From Sphingobacterium hungaricum (lineage in GTDB: Bacteria > Bacteroidota > Bacteroidia > Sphingobacteriales > Sphingobacteriaceae), in assembly GCF_015210005.1 (NCBI RefSeq), contig NZ_MU158698.1, forward strand, positions 2,775,273 through 2,839,272: a stretch of 64,000 nt of DNA, read 5' to 3'. The notes beneath the pieces are model-generated. The model did not search any database and was not told where the DNA came from. It saw only the letters and a program-made list of their open reading frames with translations. The translations under genes and the position numbers were made by a program. Positions 1-8,355 of the stretch are shown here, piece by piece; position 1 is the first letter of the stretch; each line of letters begins with the position of its first letter.

Positions 1-54
1 AGGGACAGATGACACTTTTTTAAACACAATTTTTAATCCCAAAATCGAATAACT

Positions 55-924
55 ATGAATGAGAACAATCTTGAATATTTAAAGAAAACGCTTGATGGAC
101 TGGGCTTCGGTTCAAAGCTTAATGATGTACTGGAAAATGCGATCAGGCGTGAAATGCCTGCATTTAGTCTTGGTATTAGTAGCGAACGCAGACCTTTGGA
201 TACAAAGGATATTAACGCAACTCGTACCGATCACCTTGCTTTTACGATCAACTTCAATCGCTCGAAAGAAAGTGACATGTATTTTCTGAACAATTATGAT
301 GTTACGTTAAGGAAAGCAAATAACCCTGTTGCCGTCTCACAGACCTTTGATCTGGCGAGAGATCATCGTATAACAGCTTTACAGGCGCATAAACTCTTGT
401 CAGGACTCGCCTTAGAAAAAGAGGTTCCGCTACGTCCAAGAGATGAAAACCAGCAACAAGGTAAACAACCCGAGAAAATGAGTGTGTGGTTTAAACTCAA
501 CCTCGATGTGACGGATGCGTATGGCAACCATCCACTACGAACTTTTCGTCCGGAATATGGTTACGATGTTGCTAGTGCATTAGGTAAATACCCTATAAAA
601 GGTTTGGATACACCTGAAAAGATGCAACAAGCGATAAATACACTAAAAAATGGAAACTATCTGCATGCTGATCTATTGATCGGTAAAAAAAACTTACCCG
701 TTTCTATTGTAGCAAATCCACAGATGAAGACTATTGATATTTTCGATAAAAATAGGACTGAGGTGCGTGATGAAACAATTTTTCCTGAAAGAACTGCAAA
801 AGAGAAAGCAGATGCGAGTCAAGCTGTAGCAACTTCTACTAATCTAAAAGCTGGACAGCAGAAAGAGCCCCTACCTTGGGAGCAGGCTCCTGAGCAACAG
901 CAGGCGCCGAAGAGATCGAGATAA
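55..924 (+). CDS. Conjugative-element-type conserved protein (DUF3945-like neighbourhood)
   Basis: A 289-residue soluble protein without signal peptide or membrane segment. The middle (about residues 130-250) has the look of proteins common on Bacteroidota conjugative and mobilisable elements, often beside DUF3945 genes, with a FRPEYGYD stretch and a segment around VANPQMKTIDIFDK. The last 35 residues are low complexity, rich in Gln, Pro and Glu, which suggests a flexible tail. No catalytic motif was found. The family link is from memory of typical element genes and is moderate; a molecular function cannot be given. Confidence 0.55.
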   Translation: MNENNLEYLKKTLDGLGFGSKLNDVLENAIRREMPAFSLGISSERRPLDTKDINATRTDHLAFTINFNRSKESDMYFLNNYDVTLRKANNPVAVSQTFDLARDHRITALQAHKLLSGLALEKEVPLRPRDENQQQGKQPEKMSVWFKLNLDVTDAYGNHPLRTFRPEYGYDVASALGKYPIKGLDTPEKMQQAINTLKNGNYLHADLLIGKKNLPVSIVANPQMKTIDIFDKNRTEVRDETIFPERTAKEKADASQAVATSTNLKAGQQKEPLPWEQAPEQQQAPKRSR

Positions 925-954
925 GATTTCCTTGTCCCTGTAGAATTTCGGCAC

Positions 955-1129
955 TTCCCACGCATGATGTACCACGCTAAAGCTGGGTACATCTATGCTG
1001 TGGAATGACCTTAGTCTTTATTTCGCACATGAGGAGTTGAAACACACCATTACTTCATTGACCTCCAACTTCCGTGCATTCGAACACCTCGTTTGAATTC
1101 ACAACGCTGAGGATGACAATACATCAGCG
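955..1129 (+). other. Structured non-coding stretch with three stem-loops
   Basis: The 232-bp gap between two element genes holds three inverted repeats in a row. A long imperfect stem spans 955-1005, with an inner perfect 8-bp arm GATGTACC/GGTACATC and an outer arm with a few mismatches. A second stem-loop is at 1078-1098 (8-bp arms with one G-U pair, 5-nt loop). A third is at 1105-1129 (CGCTGA/TCAGCG, 13-nt loop). It could be a leader RNA, a small RNA or a transfer-origin-like DNA structure; the sequence does not decide. Confidence 0.4.
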
Positions 1130-1156
1130 GAAAAATAACTTTTTTATAACAATCAT

Positions 1157-1357
1157 ATGAAAAAAATATTTCAACGGATCGACCGGATCAGGGGATCTGG
1201 TATGGCAACACTGAACCTAGAAGCTTCATCACCTTACTGTCACTTAAACGGCAAGCGTTTTCCTGTAGATAGCATCGGTCAGCCTGGGATTAAATGTCGG
1301 GTTACGCTATTGATAGATGGGATGCTCGTAGATTTCACGATTGAAGAAATGCTCTGA
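1157..1357 (+). CDS. Small hypothetical protein of the mobile element
   Basis: A 66-residue open frame with a basic N-terminus (KKIFQRIDRIRGSG) and a mixed beta-like remainder ending in IDGMLVDFTIEEML. It has no signal peptide, membrane segment or recognised motif. It sits between the structured non-coding stretch and the ADP-ribosyltransferase-like gene, in the same direction as its neighbours. The reading frame is plausible because the upstream gap is non-coding and nothing competes on the other strand, but no function can be assigned. Confidence 0.4.
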   Translation: MKKIFQRIDRIRGSGMATLNLEASSPYCHLNGKRFPVDSIGQPGIKCRVTLLIDGMLVDFTIEEML

Positions 1358-1493
1358 TTCTATTACTTCCAAGTAGTTTAAATAGACAGAATAAGGGTAT
1401 TCACTCTCATATCTATTATGAAGGAATAAAAATTTAAAACGGGCATACTCGTGGTCAATTACCCTACAGGCGATCACTTAGAGTTCGTTTTTA

Positions 1494-2039
1494 ATGAATT
1501 ATCTAATCTGGAATATTATGGATGCGAATACCAGACCAAAAATTAATCCCACCATGATATTCTATCATGGTACACATGCCTTTTTTGAACGCTTTGAAGA
1601 TTCTTTTAGAGGAAGCAATACCGCTTGGGATAATACTGTACACGGCTTTTTCTTTGCGGATAAAAGAGAAAATGCACTATTGTTTGGTGATACGATTATC
1701 ACCGCAAATCTTGAAGTGAAAAATCCGCTAGACTTGAGGTTACATTCCATTTTTAACGATGAAAGTCAGGCATCCATAATCTGGAATATGCTTACCTGTG
1801 AGAAGATTGATAACAATACCGCATTGAAGCTTATTAAAGATGAGATTAGTCTTGGAGAAATACATGATATGTACGGTAGCCTGCATAGTATAGGAGCACA
1901 TGAAATGATGCTTGAAGCGGGATATGATGGTATTATATCAGATCTGGGAGATGAACAGATAGAATATGTTGTCTTTCAAGCAATGCAAATTACATTGCTT
2001 TCTATAGATCGTGAAAAGTTTAGGGGTTATACGAGATAG
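1494..2039 (+). CDS. ADP-ribosyltransferase-like protein (ART-PolyVal type)
   Basis: A 181-residue protein resembling the ADP-ribosyltransferase domains found in phage and conjugative-element polyvalent proteins. Visible hallmarks are an N-terminal FYHGTH motif (about residues 22-27), a glycine followed by FFFAD (about 51-56), an AxxFG segment, an NPLDLR motif after a beta strand, and a C-terminal YDGII...EYVVFQAMQI block that often closes these domains. Such enzymes modify host proteins with ADP-ribose from NAD; the target here is unknown. ATGs at 1518 and 1554 are possible later starts, the last lying directly before the conserved FYHGTH. Here the domain stands alone rather than inside a giant protein. 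Confidence 0.6.
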   Translation: MNYLIWNIMDANTRPKINPTMIFYHGTHAFFERFEDSFRGSNTAWDNTVHGFFFADKRENALLFGDTIITANLEVKNPLDLRLHSIFNDESQASIIWNMLTCEKIDNNTALKLIKDEISLGEIHDMYGSLHSIGAHEMMLEAGYDGIISDLGDEQIEYVVFQAMQITLLSIDREKFRGYTR

Positions 2040-2089
2040 TCAAATTAATGTGATTTTTATATAATGTAGCCATTTTTTATACGAGAATA

Positions 2090-2272
2090 ATGAAACATAG
2101 GATGGAGAAGCATGATGCGCGAAAAAATGATATTACAATAGAAGAAGTGAAATCGCTTCCAACTTTTGCCGATTTTTCTGATGAACAGGCATTAGAGGTC
2201 GTCCGTACCGTTAAAATCTTTGTCGAAATTGCACTTGATTATTACAAAAAAGAACAATCTAATCTTGATTAA
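2090..2272 (+). CDS. Small hypothetical protein before the recombinase
   Basis: A 60-residue, mostly helical protein with motif-like text DITIEEVKSLPTFADFSDEQA and a Tyr/Lys-rich C-terminus. It lies 57 bp upstream of the recombinase gene in the same direction and is probably co-transcribed with it. Small proteins at this place in Bacteroidota elements sometimes act as recombination directionality factors, but nothing in the sequence proves that here; there is no clear helix-turn-helix. Confidence 0.5.
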   Translation: MKHRMEKHDARKNDITIEEVKSLPTFADFSDEQALEVVRTVKIFVEIALDYYKKEQSNLD

Positions 2273-2329
2273 AGATCTTTTTTAGTATTTTAGAATATAA
2301 TTAGTTATAACATTTCTAATACTTATTTT

Positions 2330-3940
2330 ATGTCAGACTCACTTGTTTTTGAAAGTTTTGCTAAAGGTAAAAAAGCGCCCAAATCGATAAAAAGTTCTAA
2401 AGAGTGTGTTATATATACGCGTGTTAGTAGTCAGCAACAAGCTGATAATTTAAGTCTAGCAACCCAACTAAAATCTTGTACATTGTATGCTGAGAAGATG
2501 GGTTATAATATTGTAAATACTTTTGGCGGTACATACGAAAGCGCAGAAAATGATGAACGAAAGCAGTTTACATCCATGATTTCGTTTGTAAAAAAATACA
2601 AAGGAAAAATTTCTTATATCTTGGTGTATAGTTTAGAACGTTTCTCTCGCAACGATAATTCGATATGGCTCACAAATGAATTGAGAAAACTAGGGATAGA
2701 GATCGTATCCGTAACTCAACCGATTGATACTTCTAATGCATCTGGACAGATGCAACAGAAAATGCTTTTTCTATTTGGTGAGTTTGATAACCAACTTCGT
2801 AAACAAAAATGTACGGCAGGAATAAAAGAAATGCTTCTCAAAGGAGATTGGCCAACAAAACCGCCGGTTGGTTACGATGTAACTAGATTAAATGGAAAAA
2901 GAAAAATAGTTGTAAATGAAGTAGGACGCTTAATTCGACAGGTATTTCAGTGGAAAGCAAATGAAAATTTAACAGGAGAAGTTATTAGACATCGGCTTGC
3001 TGAGAAGGGCTTTAAGATTGGGCGTATGCAGATATCTAGAGTGTTACACAATCCTTTTTACTGTGGTCTGATAGTACACAATATGTTGGAAGGACGAGTG
3101 GTGGAAGGGAATCACGAGCAACTTATTTCTAAAGAAGTCTTTCTTCGTGTGAATGGATTGATGAAAGATAATGCACATGGTTATACCATCAATGAAGAGA
3201 ATGTAGCTATCCCATTGAAACGTTTTGTTTGTTGCGGCCATTGTGGAATGCCTTTAAGAGGCTATGTTGTGAAAAGGAAAAAAATACATTACTACAAATG
3301 CAATACTAAAGCCTGTAACAACAATAAGAATGCAAAAGATCTCAATGATATGTTTGCAAGAATACTTGAAGTTTTTAAAATAGAAGAAGCAAAGGATATA
3401 ATAAAATTGATTAAAACACAGACCATTGCTTTATTCAATCAACTCACCGCTAATAAGCAGGATGATTATAAGCTTTTACAAAAGGAGTATTCGGATCTTG
3501 AAAAAAAGATAATTAGGTTGGAAGAACGCTATATAGAGGAAGAGATTAATAAAGAATTGTATAACAAATATCGAACTCGTTATGTAAAGGAAAAAGAGGA
3601 AATACAGGATAAGTTGACTAAGCTGTCGCGACAAGTGTCGAACCTCGAAAAAAGTATAGCCTTCACCATAAAATTCGCGCTTGAATTGCCTTTAAAGTGG
3701 GTTTCGGCAGACTACAATACCAAGCAACGTATACAATTTCTGCTGTTCCCTAAAGGATTGAGTTATAGTAAGAAAACTAATGAATGTCGAACCGAGAGAA
3801 TAAATTTAGTGTTTTTGTATATCGCTTATTTTCAGCAGATTATATCAAATAAAAAAAGAGGAATTCCAGAATTAGGACTGGATTTTTCCTCTTTTTCACG
3901 TTGGGTACCTAGGGCGGGAATCGAACCCGCACTCCCTTAA
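2330..3940 (+). CDS. Large serine recombinase (site-specific integrase)
   Basis: A 536-residue large serine recombinase that would integrate and excise the element. The resolvase domain covers about residues 24-165, with the catalytic-serine motif YTRVSSQQQ (Ser33). A recombinase domain follows (GDWPTKPPVGYDV onward), then a zinc-ribbon segment around CCGHCGMPL with further Cys residues, then a long Lys/Glu-rich coiled coil typical of this class. The last 27 or so residues are anomalous: KKRGIPELGLDFSSF is encoded by the hairpin terminator of the host tRNA operon and RWVPRAGIEPALP by the antisense strand of tRNA-Leu, where the stop lies. The natural C-terminus therefore probably ended near residue 509, before the attachment junction. 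Confidence 0.9.
   Translation: MSDSLVFESFAKGKKAPKSIKSSKECVIYTRVSSQQQADNLSLATQLKSCTLYAEKMGYNIVNTFGGTYESAENDERKQFTSMISFVKKYKGKISYILVYSLERFSRNDNSIWLTNELRKLGIEIVSVTQPIDTSNASGQMQQKMLFLFGEFDNQLRKQKCTAGIKEMLLKGDWPTKPPVGYDVTRLNGKRKIVVNEVGRLIRQVFQWKANENLTGEVIRHRLAEKGFKIGRMQISRVLHNPFYCGLIVHNMLEGRVVEGNHEQLISKEVFLRVNGLMKDNAHGYTINEENVAIPLKRFVCCGHCGMPLRGYVVKRKKIHYYKCNTKACNNNKNAKDLNDMFARILEVFKIEEAKDIIKLIKTQTIALFNQLTANKQDDYKLLQKEYSDLEKKIIRLEERYIEEEINKELYNKYRTRYVKEKEEIQDKLTKLSRQVSNLEKSIAFTIKFALELPLKWVSADYNTKQRIQFLLFPKGLSYSKKTNECRTERINLVFLYIAYFQQIISNKKRGIPELGLDFSSFSRWVPRAGIEPALP
3851..3897 (-). terminator. Intrinsic terminator of the tRNA operon
   Basis: Arms GAGGAA (3858-3863) and TTCCTC (3886-3891) plus an inner CCAG/CTGG stem (3866-3869, 3878-3881). 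Seven A on the left give a T run on the minus strand, and five T lie on the right. It sits just past the 3' end of tRNA-Leu on the minus strand and could stop transcription from both sides. Confidence 0.75.
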
Positions 3941-3990
3941 CGGGAACAGGATTTTAAGTCCTGCGTGTCTACCAGTTCCACCACCTAGGC
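3906..3990 (-). tRNA. tRNA-Leu (anticodon TAA)
   Basis: An 85-nt cloverleaf on the minus strand. The acceptor stem GCCTAGG pairs with CCTAGGT with a G-U first pair; the anticodon stem is CAGGA/TCCTG around loop CTTAAAA, giving anticodon TAA; a class II variable arm (TTCCCGTTAAGGGA) fits leucine; the T arm is GCGGGTTCGATTCCCGC. The CCA end is not encoded. The gene is intact although the neighbouring recombinase frame runs into it from the other strand. Confidence 0.95.
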
Positions 3991-4000
3991 AAGTGATTTG

Positions 4001-4073
4001 AGCGAAAGACGAGATTCGAACTCGCGACCCCAACCTTGGCAAGGTTGTGCTCTACCAACTGAGCTACTTTCGC
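4001..4073 (-). tRNA. tRNA-Gly (anticodon GCC)
   Basis: A 73-nt cloverleaf on the minus strand starting GCGAAAGTAGCTCAGTTGG. The anticodon stem is CAACC/GGTTG with loop TTGCCAA, so the anticodon is GCC. The T arm is GCGAGTTCGAATCTCGT and the acceptor stem closes with CTTTCGC. It lies 10 bp upstream of tRNA-Leu and is probably transcribed with it. Confidence 0.95.
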
Positions 4074-4138
4074 TTGTAGTGCTGCAAATATAGCGGAAAA
4101 ATCGAATTCAACGAAAATTTTCTCAACTTTTTTGACCG

Positions 4139-4627
4139 CTAATCTACTGCGTTGTTATTCAGGATTTCCCATACTAAATTGCTTTCAAATCCTCTGCTTA
4201 ATGCGTATTGTGCCAGCTTATTTTTCCGCTTGAAGGGATCAGATTCGACCAAACTGTTATTTTTCTTTGTTAGAATTGCCGATAGGGTCTCATAATATTC
4301 ATTCAAATCAATTTCTTTTAAAGCCAACTTGATCAATGGGGAAGACACCTGTTTAAATTTCAACCCTTGAACAATTTTAAGCTTTCCCCATTTTTTGATT
4401 TTAAATTTTCCGCTGACATAGGCTTTTGCAAAGCGTTCTTCATTCAGAAAATTATTTTCAATCAGTTCCGAAATAATCTGTTCGACTTCGTTTGGATAGA
4501 GGCCGTATTCATACAGTTTGCTTCGAACTTCCTGCTGTGCACGCTCTTGGTATGCACAATAGCTTTCCAACTTCAAGCGTGCTTGATTGGGCGTCAATTT
4601 AACTTTCCTCGATTTCCCTTCATCCAT
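4139..4627 (-). CDS. recX: Regulatory protein RecX
   Basis: A 162-residue RecX family protein, which modulates RecA filament activity. The core from KLTPNQARLKLESYCAYQERAQQEVRSKL through YGLYPNEVEQII and the block FLNEERFAKAYVSGKFKIKKWG is characteristic of the three-helix RecX repeats. The frame is open upstream to 4855, but the extra 76 residues lie over the start of murF on the other strand and look like noise; the ATG at 4627 gives the usual family length. It is divergent from murF-alr with about 70 bp between them. Confidence 0.9.
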   Translation of the reverse strand: MDEGKSRKVKLTPNQARLKLESYCAYQERAQQEVRSKLYEYGLYPNEVEQIISELIENNFLNEERFAKAYVSGKFKIKKWGKLKIVQGLKFKQVSSPLIKLALKEIDLNEYYETLSAILTKKNNSLVESDPFKRKNKLAQYALSRGFESNLVWEILNNNAVD

Positions 4628-4696
4628 AAGACAAATGTGTAAAAAATGTGGAGAATAGTGAAAAAATGATGAAATTCGTTGAGAGAAATCAAGGCT

Positions 4697-7135
4697 ATGT
4701 ATACAATTGAAGAGGTAAGTGAAATCATTAGGGCAGATCAGGAAATCATTGTTGATCCTGGGGTTGTCATAAAAGATCTTATTTATGATAGCCGTAAAAT
4801 TCTGCAAGCGAATAACAGCTTGTTTTTCGCATTCAAAGGCATCCGTGATGGGCACCTATTTATAAAAGATGCCTATGCAAAAGGAATTAAAAACTTTGTG
4901 ATTTCTAATCAGCATTTGAATATTCTTACGTACCCGGATGCGAATTTTTTGATTGTTTCAGATGTTCTTTTGGCAATTCAGGATTTGGCTGCTTACCATC
5001 GCAAAACATTTAAACATACCGTTACCGGTATTACAGGGAGCAATGGCAAGACAGTTGTCAAGGAATGGCTCGGACAATTGTTGTCGGATAAGTTTAATGT
5101 GTATCAAAGTCCAAAAAGCTACAATTCGCAATTGGGCGTTGCACTATCTTTATGGAATTTATCCAATGAATATGATTTAGCCTTAATTGAAGCGGGAATT
5201 AGCCAGGAAGGAGAAATGGATGCGTTGGAAAAAATGATTCGGCCAGAAGTAGGGATTTTTACCAGCATTGGACAGGCGCACGCAAGTGGGTTTTCTTCTA
5301 AAGAGCGAAAGATTCAAGAGAAAATGTCTTTGTTTGCGCATTCAGATAAGCTTATTTATCCTTCGGAAAATATTTCTTCCCATTTCGTTCCGTACAATGC
5401 GGTAAGTTTTTCTTGGGGCCTGAATAAAAGTGATACTCTTCAAGTTTTAGAAATCGACCATTCGAAAATCGACAAAACTCTGCTTCGTTTTAGATACGAG
5501 GAGAATGTATATCAATTGTTAATTCCATTTGCTGATCGTGCATCGGTAGAAAACTGCTTGACTTGTGTGTCTACCTTGTTATCTTTTGGCTACTCATTTG
5601 AGCAGATCCAATCGAAGATCATTACGCTGAAGCCTGTGGAGATGCGTTTGCAATTGAAGCAAGGAAAAAATAACACATCTATTATTGATGATAGTTATTC
5701 CAATGATTTAGCATCGCTTCAGATTGGCCTTGAGTTTTTGAATCAACAGCAACAGCATGCTAAGAAGACTTTAATTCTTTCGGAAATGGAAGGGTTGAAA
5801 GATAGCCAGAAAATGCAGGATAAATTGTTAAAATTGCTTCATCAGCAAAATCTATCGATGTTGATTTTTGTTGGAGATCGTCAATTGATTAATCCTGAAA
5901 GTTTAAGTTATTCGTTTCTTCAGTACAATGATACCAAATCTTTAGTTGCTGACCTGCCAAAATTGGCTTTCGCTAATGAAAGCATATTAATTAAAGGGAG
6001 CAGGCAGTTTCATTTGGAAGATTTAAGCAAACATTTGGTTGCCAAATCACATGAGACGAAGTTAGAAATCAACTTAAAAGCATTGGAGCATAACCTGCAA
6101 GTTTACCGAAAACTATTGCCAAAGGACGTGAAATTAATGGCGATGGTCAAAGCATTTTCATATGGAAGCGGTGGAGTGGAAGTTGCGAATACCTTGCAGT
6201 TTAATCATGTGGATTATTTGACCGTCGCATTTGCCGATGAAGGTGTCGAGTTGCGCACTGCCGGCATTAAAACCCCGATTATGGTGATGAGTCCGGATGA
6301 AAGCACATTCGAAACATTGCTAACTTATGAATTGGAACCCGAGATTTACAGTTTTTCAATTTTGGAATCCTTTATCGATTTTCTAGTTGCCAAAGGACGC
6401 AAAGCATTTCCGATTCATATTAAAGTCGATACAGGCATGCATCGTTTGGGTTTTTTGGCTGAAGAAGTTAAACCCTTGCTTGTTTTGCTTAAAAAATCAA
6501 AGGAAATCCGCGTAAAATCTGTGTTTTCGCATCTTGCGGCAGCTGGTGAAGATAGCGAACGGATTTTCAGCAAAATGCAAATAGAAAGTTTAACGACATT
6601 TGCTAATACGCTGGAAAAAGCTTTAGGCTATTCACTGCTGAAGCATATTGCTAATACGGCGGCAATAGTAAAATGGCCGGAAGCAAATTTGGATATGGTT
6701 CGATTAGGAATCGGTATGTATGGCATCGATACGACGCATTCTAATTTAGGATTGGAGCAAGTCAATACATTGAAAACGACGGTTACACAATTAAAAGAAT
6801 TGGATGAATCCGAAACAGTGGGTTACGACAGAAGAGGGAAATTATTTCGTCCAAGTCGAATAGCGACTGTTAAAATTGGCTATGCTGATGGATACGACCG
6901 ACGTTTTGGTAACGGTGTCGGAAAAATGAAAATTGCGGGTCAGGAAGTTTCTACGATTGGCAATATCTGCATGGACATGACGATGCTGGATGTGACGGAT
7001 ATACAGGTCAGCGAAGGCGATGAGGTGCTTGTTTATCCAGATATTAGCAAGGCTGCAAGTTCGATAGGGACGATTCCATACGAATTGTTGGTAACTATTT
7101 CGTCTCGAGTGAAAAGGATATATTATTATGAGTAA
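4697..7135 (+). CDS. murF-alr: MurF-Alr fusion: UDP-MurNAc-tripeptide D-Ala-D-Ala ligase / alanine racemase
   Basis: An 812-residue bifunctional enzyme of peptidoglycan synthesis. The N-terminal half is a Mur ligase: the ATP loop GSNGKT is at residues 114-119, followed by the central and C-terminal Mur domains. The C-terminal half, from about residue 450, is an alanine racemase: the PLP lysine is Lys485 in MVKAFSYGSG, the second catalytic base is Tyr710 in VGYDRRGK, and HRLGF and GNICMDMTMLDVT are also present. The enzyme would make D-alanine and add D-Ala-D-Ala to the UDP-linked precursor in the cytoplasm. A TTG six codons upstream also keeps the frame open, but ATG 4697 begins the conserved MurF N-terminus. 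The fusion is known in Bacteroidota. DUF502 follows 12 bp later. Confidence 0.93.
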   Translation: MYTIEEVSEIIRADQEIIVDPGVVIKDLIYDSRKILQANNSLFFAFKGIRDGHLFIKDAYAKGIKNFVISNQHLNILTYPDANFLIVSDVLLAIQDLAAYHRKTFKHTVTGITGSNGKTVVKEWLGQLLSDKFNVYQSPKSYNSQLGVALSLWNLSNEYDLALIEAGISQEGEMDALEKMIRPEVGIFTSIGQAHASGFSSKERKIQEKMSLFAHSDKLIYPSENISSHFVPYNAVSFSWGLNKSDTLQVLEIDHSKIDKTLLRFRYEENVYQLLIPFADRASVENCLTCVSTLLSFGYSFEQIQSKIITLKPVEMRLQLKQGKNNTSIIDDSYSNDLASLQIGLEFLNQQQQHAKKTLILSEMEGLKDSQKMQDKLLKLLHQQNLSMLIFVGDRQLINPESLSYSFLQYNDTKSLVADLPKLAFANESILIKGSRQFHLEDLSKHLVAKSHETKLEINLKALEHNLQVYRKLLPKDVKLMAMVKAFSYGSGGVEVANTLQFNHVDYLTVAFADEGVELRTAGIKTPIMVMSPDESTFETLLTYELEPEIYSFSILESFIDFLVAKGRKAFPIHIKVDTGMHRLGFLAEEVKPLLVLLKKSKEIRVKSVFSHLAAAGEDSERIFSKMQIESLTTFANTLEKALGYSLLKHIANTAAIVKWPEANLDMVRLGIGMYGIDTTHSNLGLEQVNTLKTTVTQLKELDESETVGYDRRGKLFRPSRIATVKIGYADGYDRRFGNGVGKMKIAGQEVSTIGNICMDMTMLDVTDIQVSEGDEVLVYPDISKAASSIGTIPYELLVTISSRVKRIYYYE

Positions 7136-7147
7136 TTTTGTACGTTT

Positions 7148-7744
7148 ATGATAAAGAAAGTATTTCAGAAGTTTCTGTACTATTTGATTAAAGGTGCATT
7201 GGTTGTCATTCCGGTAGGGGGTGCAATCTTTTTAATTGTCTGGCTGGTTGCATCCCTAGACAATGCATTAAATCTTACGCAACATTTTTTAATCGATGAC
7301 AGCGGTCATCCGCTATATATTCCTGGAATAGGTATTCTGACCGTTCTCATCTTTTTGGTAATCATTGGAATTATCTTTACCAATTTGGTAACCGATCCTA
7401 TTAAGAATTGGCTGAATCGAACGATTAATAAAATTCCGCTATTCAATACGCTTTATTCTTCCATCAAAGATTTTACGGCGGCTTTTGTTGGCGATGCCAA
7501 AAAATTCAATGAACCGGTTTTGGTGGAAGTGAATGAGACGGGTATGAAGAAAATCGGATTTCTGACGCAGCGCGATTTACAAAAAATTGGATTGGTCAAT
7601 GAAGTCGTTGTTTATTTTCCTTATTCTTACTCGTTTGCGGGACAGGTCGTTATTGTGAAAGTTGAACGCGTTACCAAATTAAATATGTCGGCTACAGATG
7701 CGATGAAACTTGTCGTTTCAGGCGGAGTTAGCGGACTTGAATAA
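7148..7744 (+). CDS. DUF502 family membrane protein
   Basis: A 198-residue inner-membrane protein with two hydrophobic helices, about residues 12-34 (LIKGALVVIPVGGAIFLIVW) and 55-80 (IPGIGILTVLIFLVIIGIIF), followed by a soluble domain with INKIPLFNTLYSSIKDF and a VVYFPYSYSFAG segment, which is the DUF502 signature. The family has no settled function. It lies 12 bp after murF-alr and 5 bp before the LytS-like gene, so the three form an operon. Confidence 0.88.
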   Translation: MIKKVFQKFLYYLIKGALVVIPVGGAIFLIVWLVASLDNALNLTQHFLIDDSGHPLYIPGIGILTVLIFLVIIGIIFTNLVTDPIKNWLNRTINKIPLFNTLYSSIKDFTAAFVGDAKKFNEPVLVEVNETGMKKIGFLTQRDLQKIGLVNEVVVYFPYSYSFAGQVVIVKVERVTKLNMSATDAMKLVVSGGVSGLE

Positions 7745-7749
7745 GATAC

Positions 7750-8352
7750 ATGTCCTCATTTTTAGATCGAATTTTTGGAAGTAAATTAGAGGTTGATTTG
7801 GCGAAGATTGAGTCGGATGCTTTGCTATCCTTTCAGCAATGTCAGTTTGATTCTAACTTGATTCAATTGTTTTTTTCTGTCGAAAGAAAAGAGGCGAATA
7901 CCCAGCAATATCTCGAATTTCAAAAATCTATTGCATTTCTAAAAGAGAATGAGCCGATTGATATTCGGCAGGAAATCGAAATTTTAAAGAATTACATCCT
8001 TCTGTATCAGGGACTTCAAGAAATTGACTTTTACATTCAGTATAAGGAAAAGCTAGAAGATTCTGCGGTGAAGCTACCTCCGCTTACTTTATTGCCAATT
8101 ATCCAAAATGCCATCATCCATGGCTATTCGTCGATGGAGAAATACCCGATTAAAGTTAGTCTGCTGGTCTATGCAAATGCGGTGCAGCTTGAAGTCAGCA
8201 ATCGCGTGAACCATTATCTAGAAAGTCAGGAAAATACAGTGATTATCAGTCGCTACAAAAATCGATTGGTACAGCATTTCCCCGATCGTTTCTCGTTGCT
8301 TTTTAATAGCAACAGCAATACATTCAAAGGAACGTTGAACTTAAGGTTCTAA
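7750..8352 (+). CDS. Degenerate LytS/His_kinase-type protein without phospho-acceptor
   Basis: A 200-residue soluble protein resembling the cytoplasmic half of LytS-type sensor kinases. CQFDSNLIQLFFSV (about residues 31-44) sits where these kinases have the HFLFNxLN phospho-acceptor motif, but the histidine is absent. LPPLTLLPIIQNAIIHGYSS (about 114-133) matches the N box (PPxLLQPLxENAxxHG). The glycine-rich G1/G2 ATP boxes are not evident. It probably does not phosphorylate and may act by binding. There is no transmembrane sensor part and no response regulator nearby. It ends 3 bp before the convergent ppk1. Confidence 0.6.
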   Translation: MSSFLDRIFGSKLEVDLAKIESDALLSFQQCQFDSNLIQLFFSVERKEANTQQYLEFQKSIAFLKENEPIDIRQEIEILKNYILLYQGLQEIDFYIQYKEKLEDSAVKLPPLTLLPIIQNAIIHGYSSMEKYPIKVSLLVYANAVQLEVSNRVNHYLESQENTVIISRYKNRLVQHFPDRFSLLFNSNSNTFKGTLNLRF

Positions 8353-8355
8353 GAA

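Larger units (their letters stand above)
1..3850. mobile_element. Right end of an integrated mobile element (partial)
   Basis: This stretch holds a conjugative-element-type protein, an ART-PolyVal-like protein, small orphan genes and a large serine recombinase placed last, next to tRNA-Leu. It looks like one end of an integrative element whose remainder lies left of the window. The right boundary is inferred: the hairpin terminator of the host tRNA operon occupies 3851-3897, so the junction should lie at or just left of 3850. No duplicated attachment sequence can be identified because the other end is not in view. Confidence 0.6.

Noticed and set aside
3898..3940. C-terminal peptide RWVPRAGIEPALP of the recombinase as a real protein domain
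   Set aside because: It is the antisense translation of the tRNA-Leu 3' half, a well-known artefact when a frame runs into a tRNA gene.
4628..4855. 76-residue N-terminal extension of RecX
   Set aside because: It overlaps the start of murF on the other strand, has no RecX similarity and precedes a good ATG giving the normal family length.
4697..7135. MurF-Alr fusion as a novel gene fusion
   Set aside because: The fusion is well known in Bacteroidota, and both active sites look normal.
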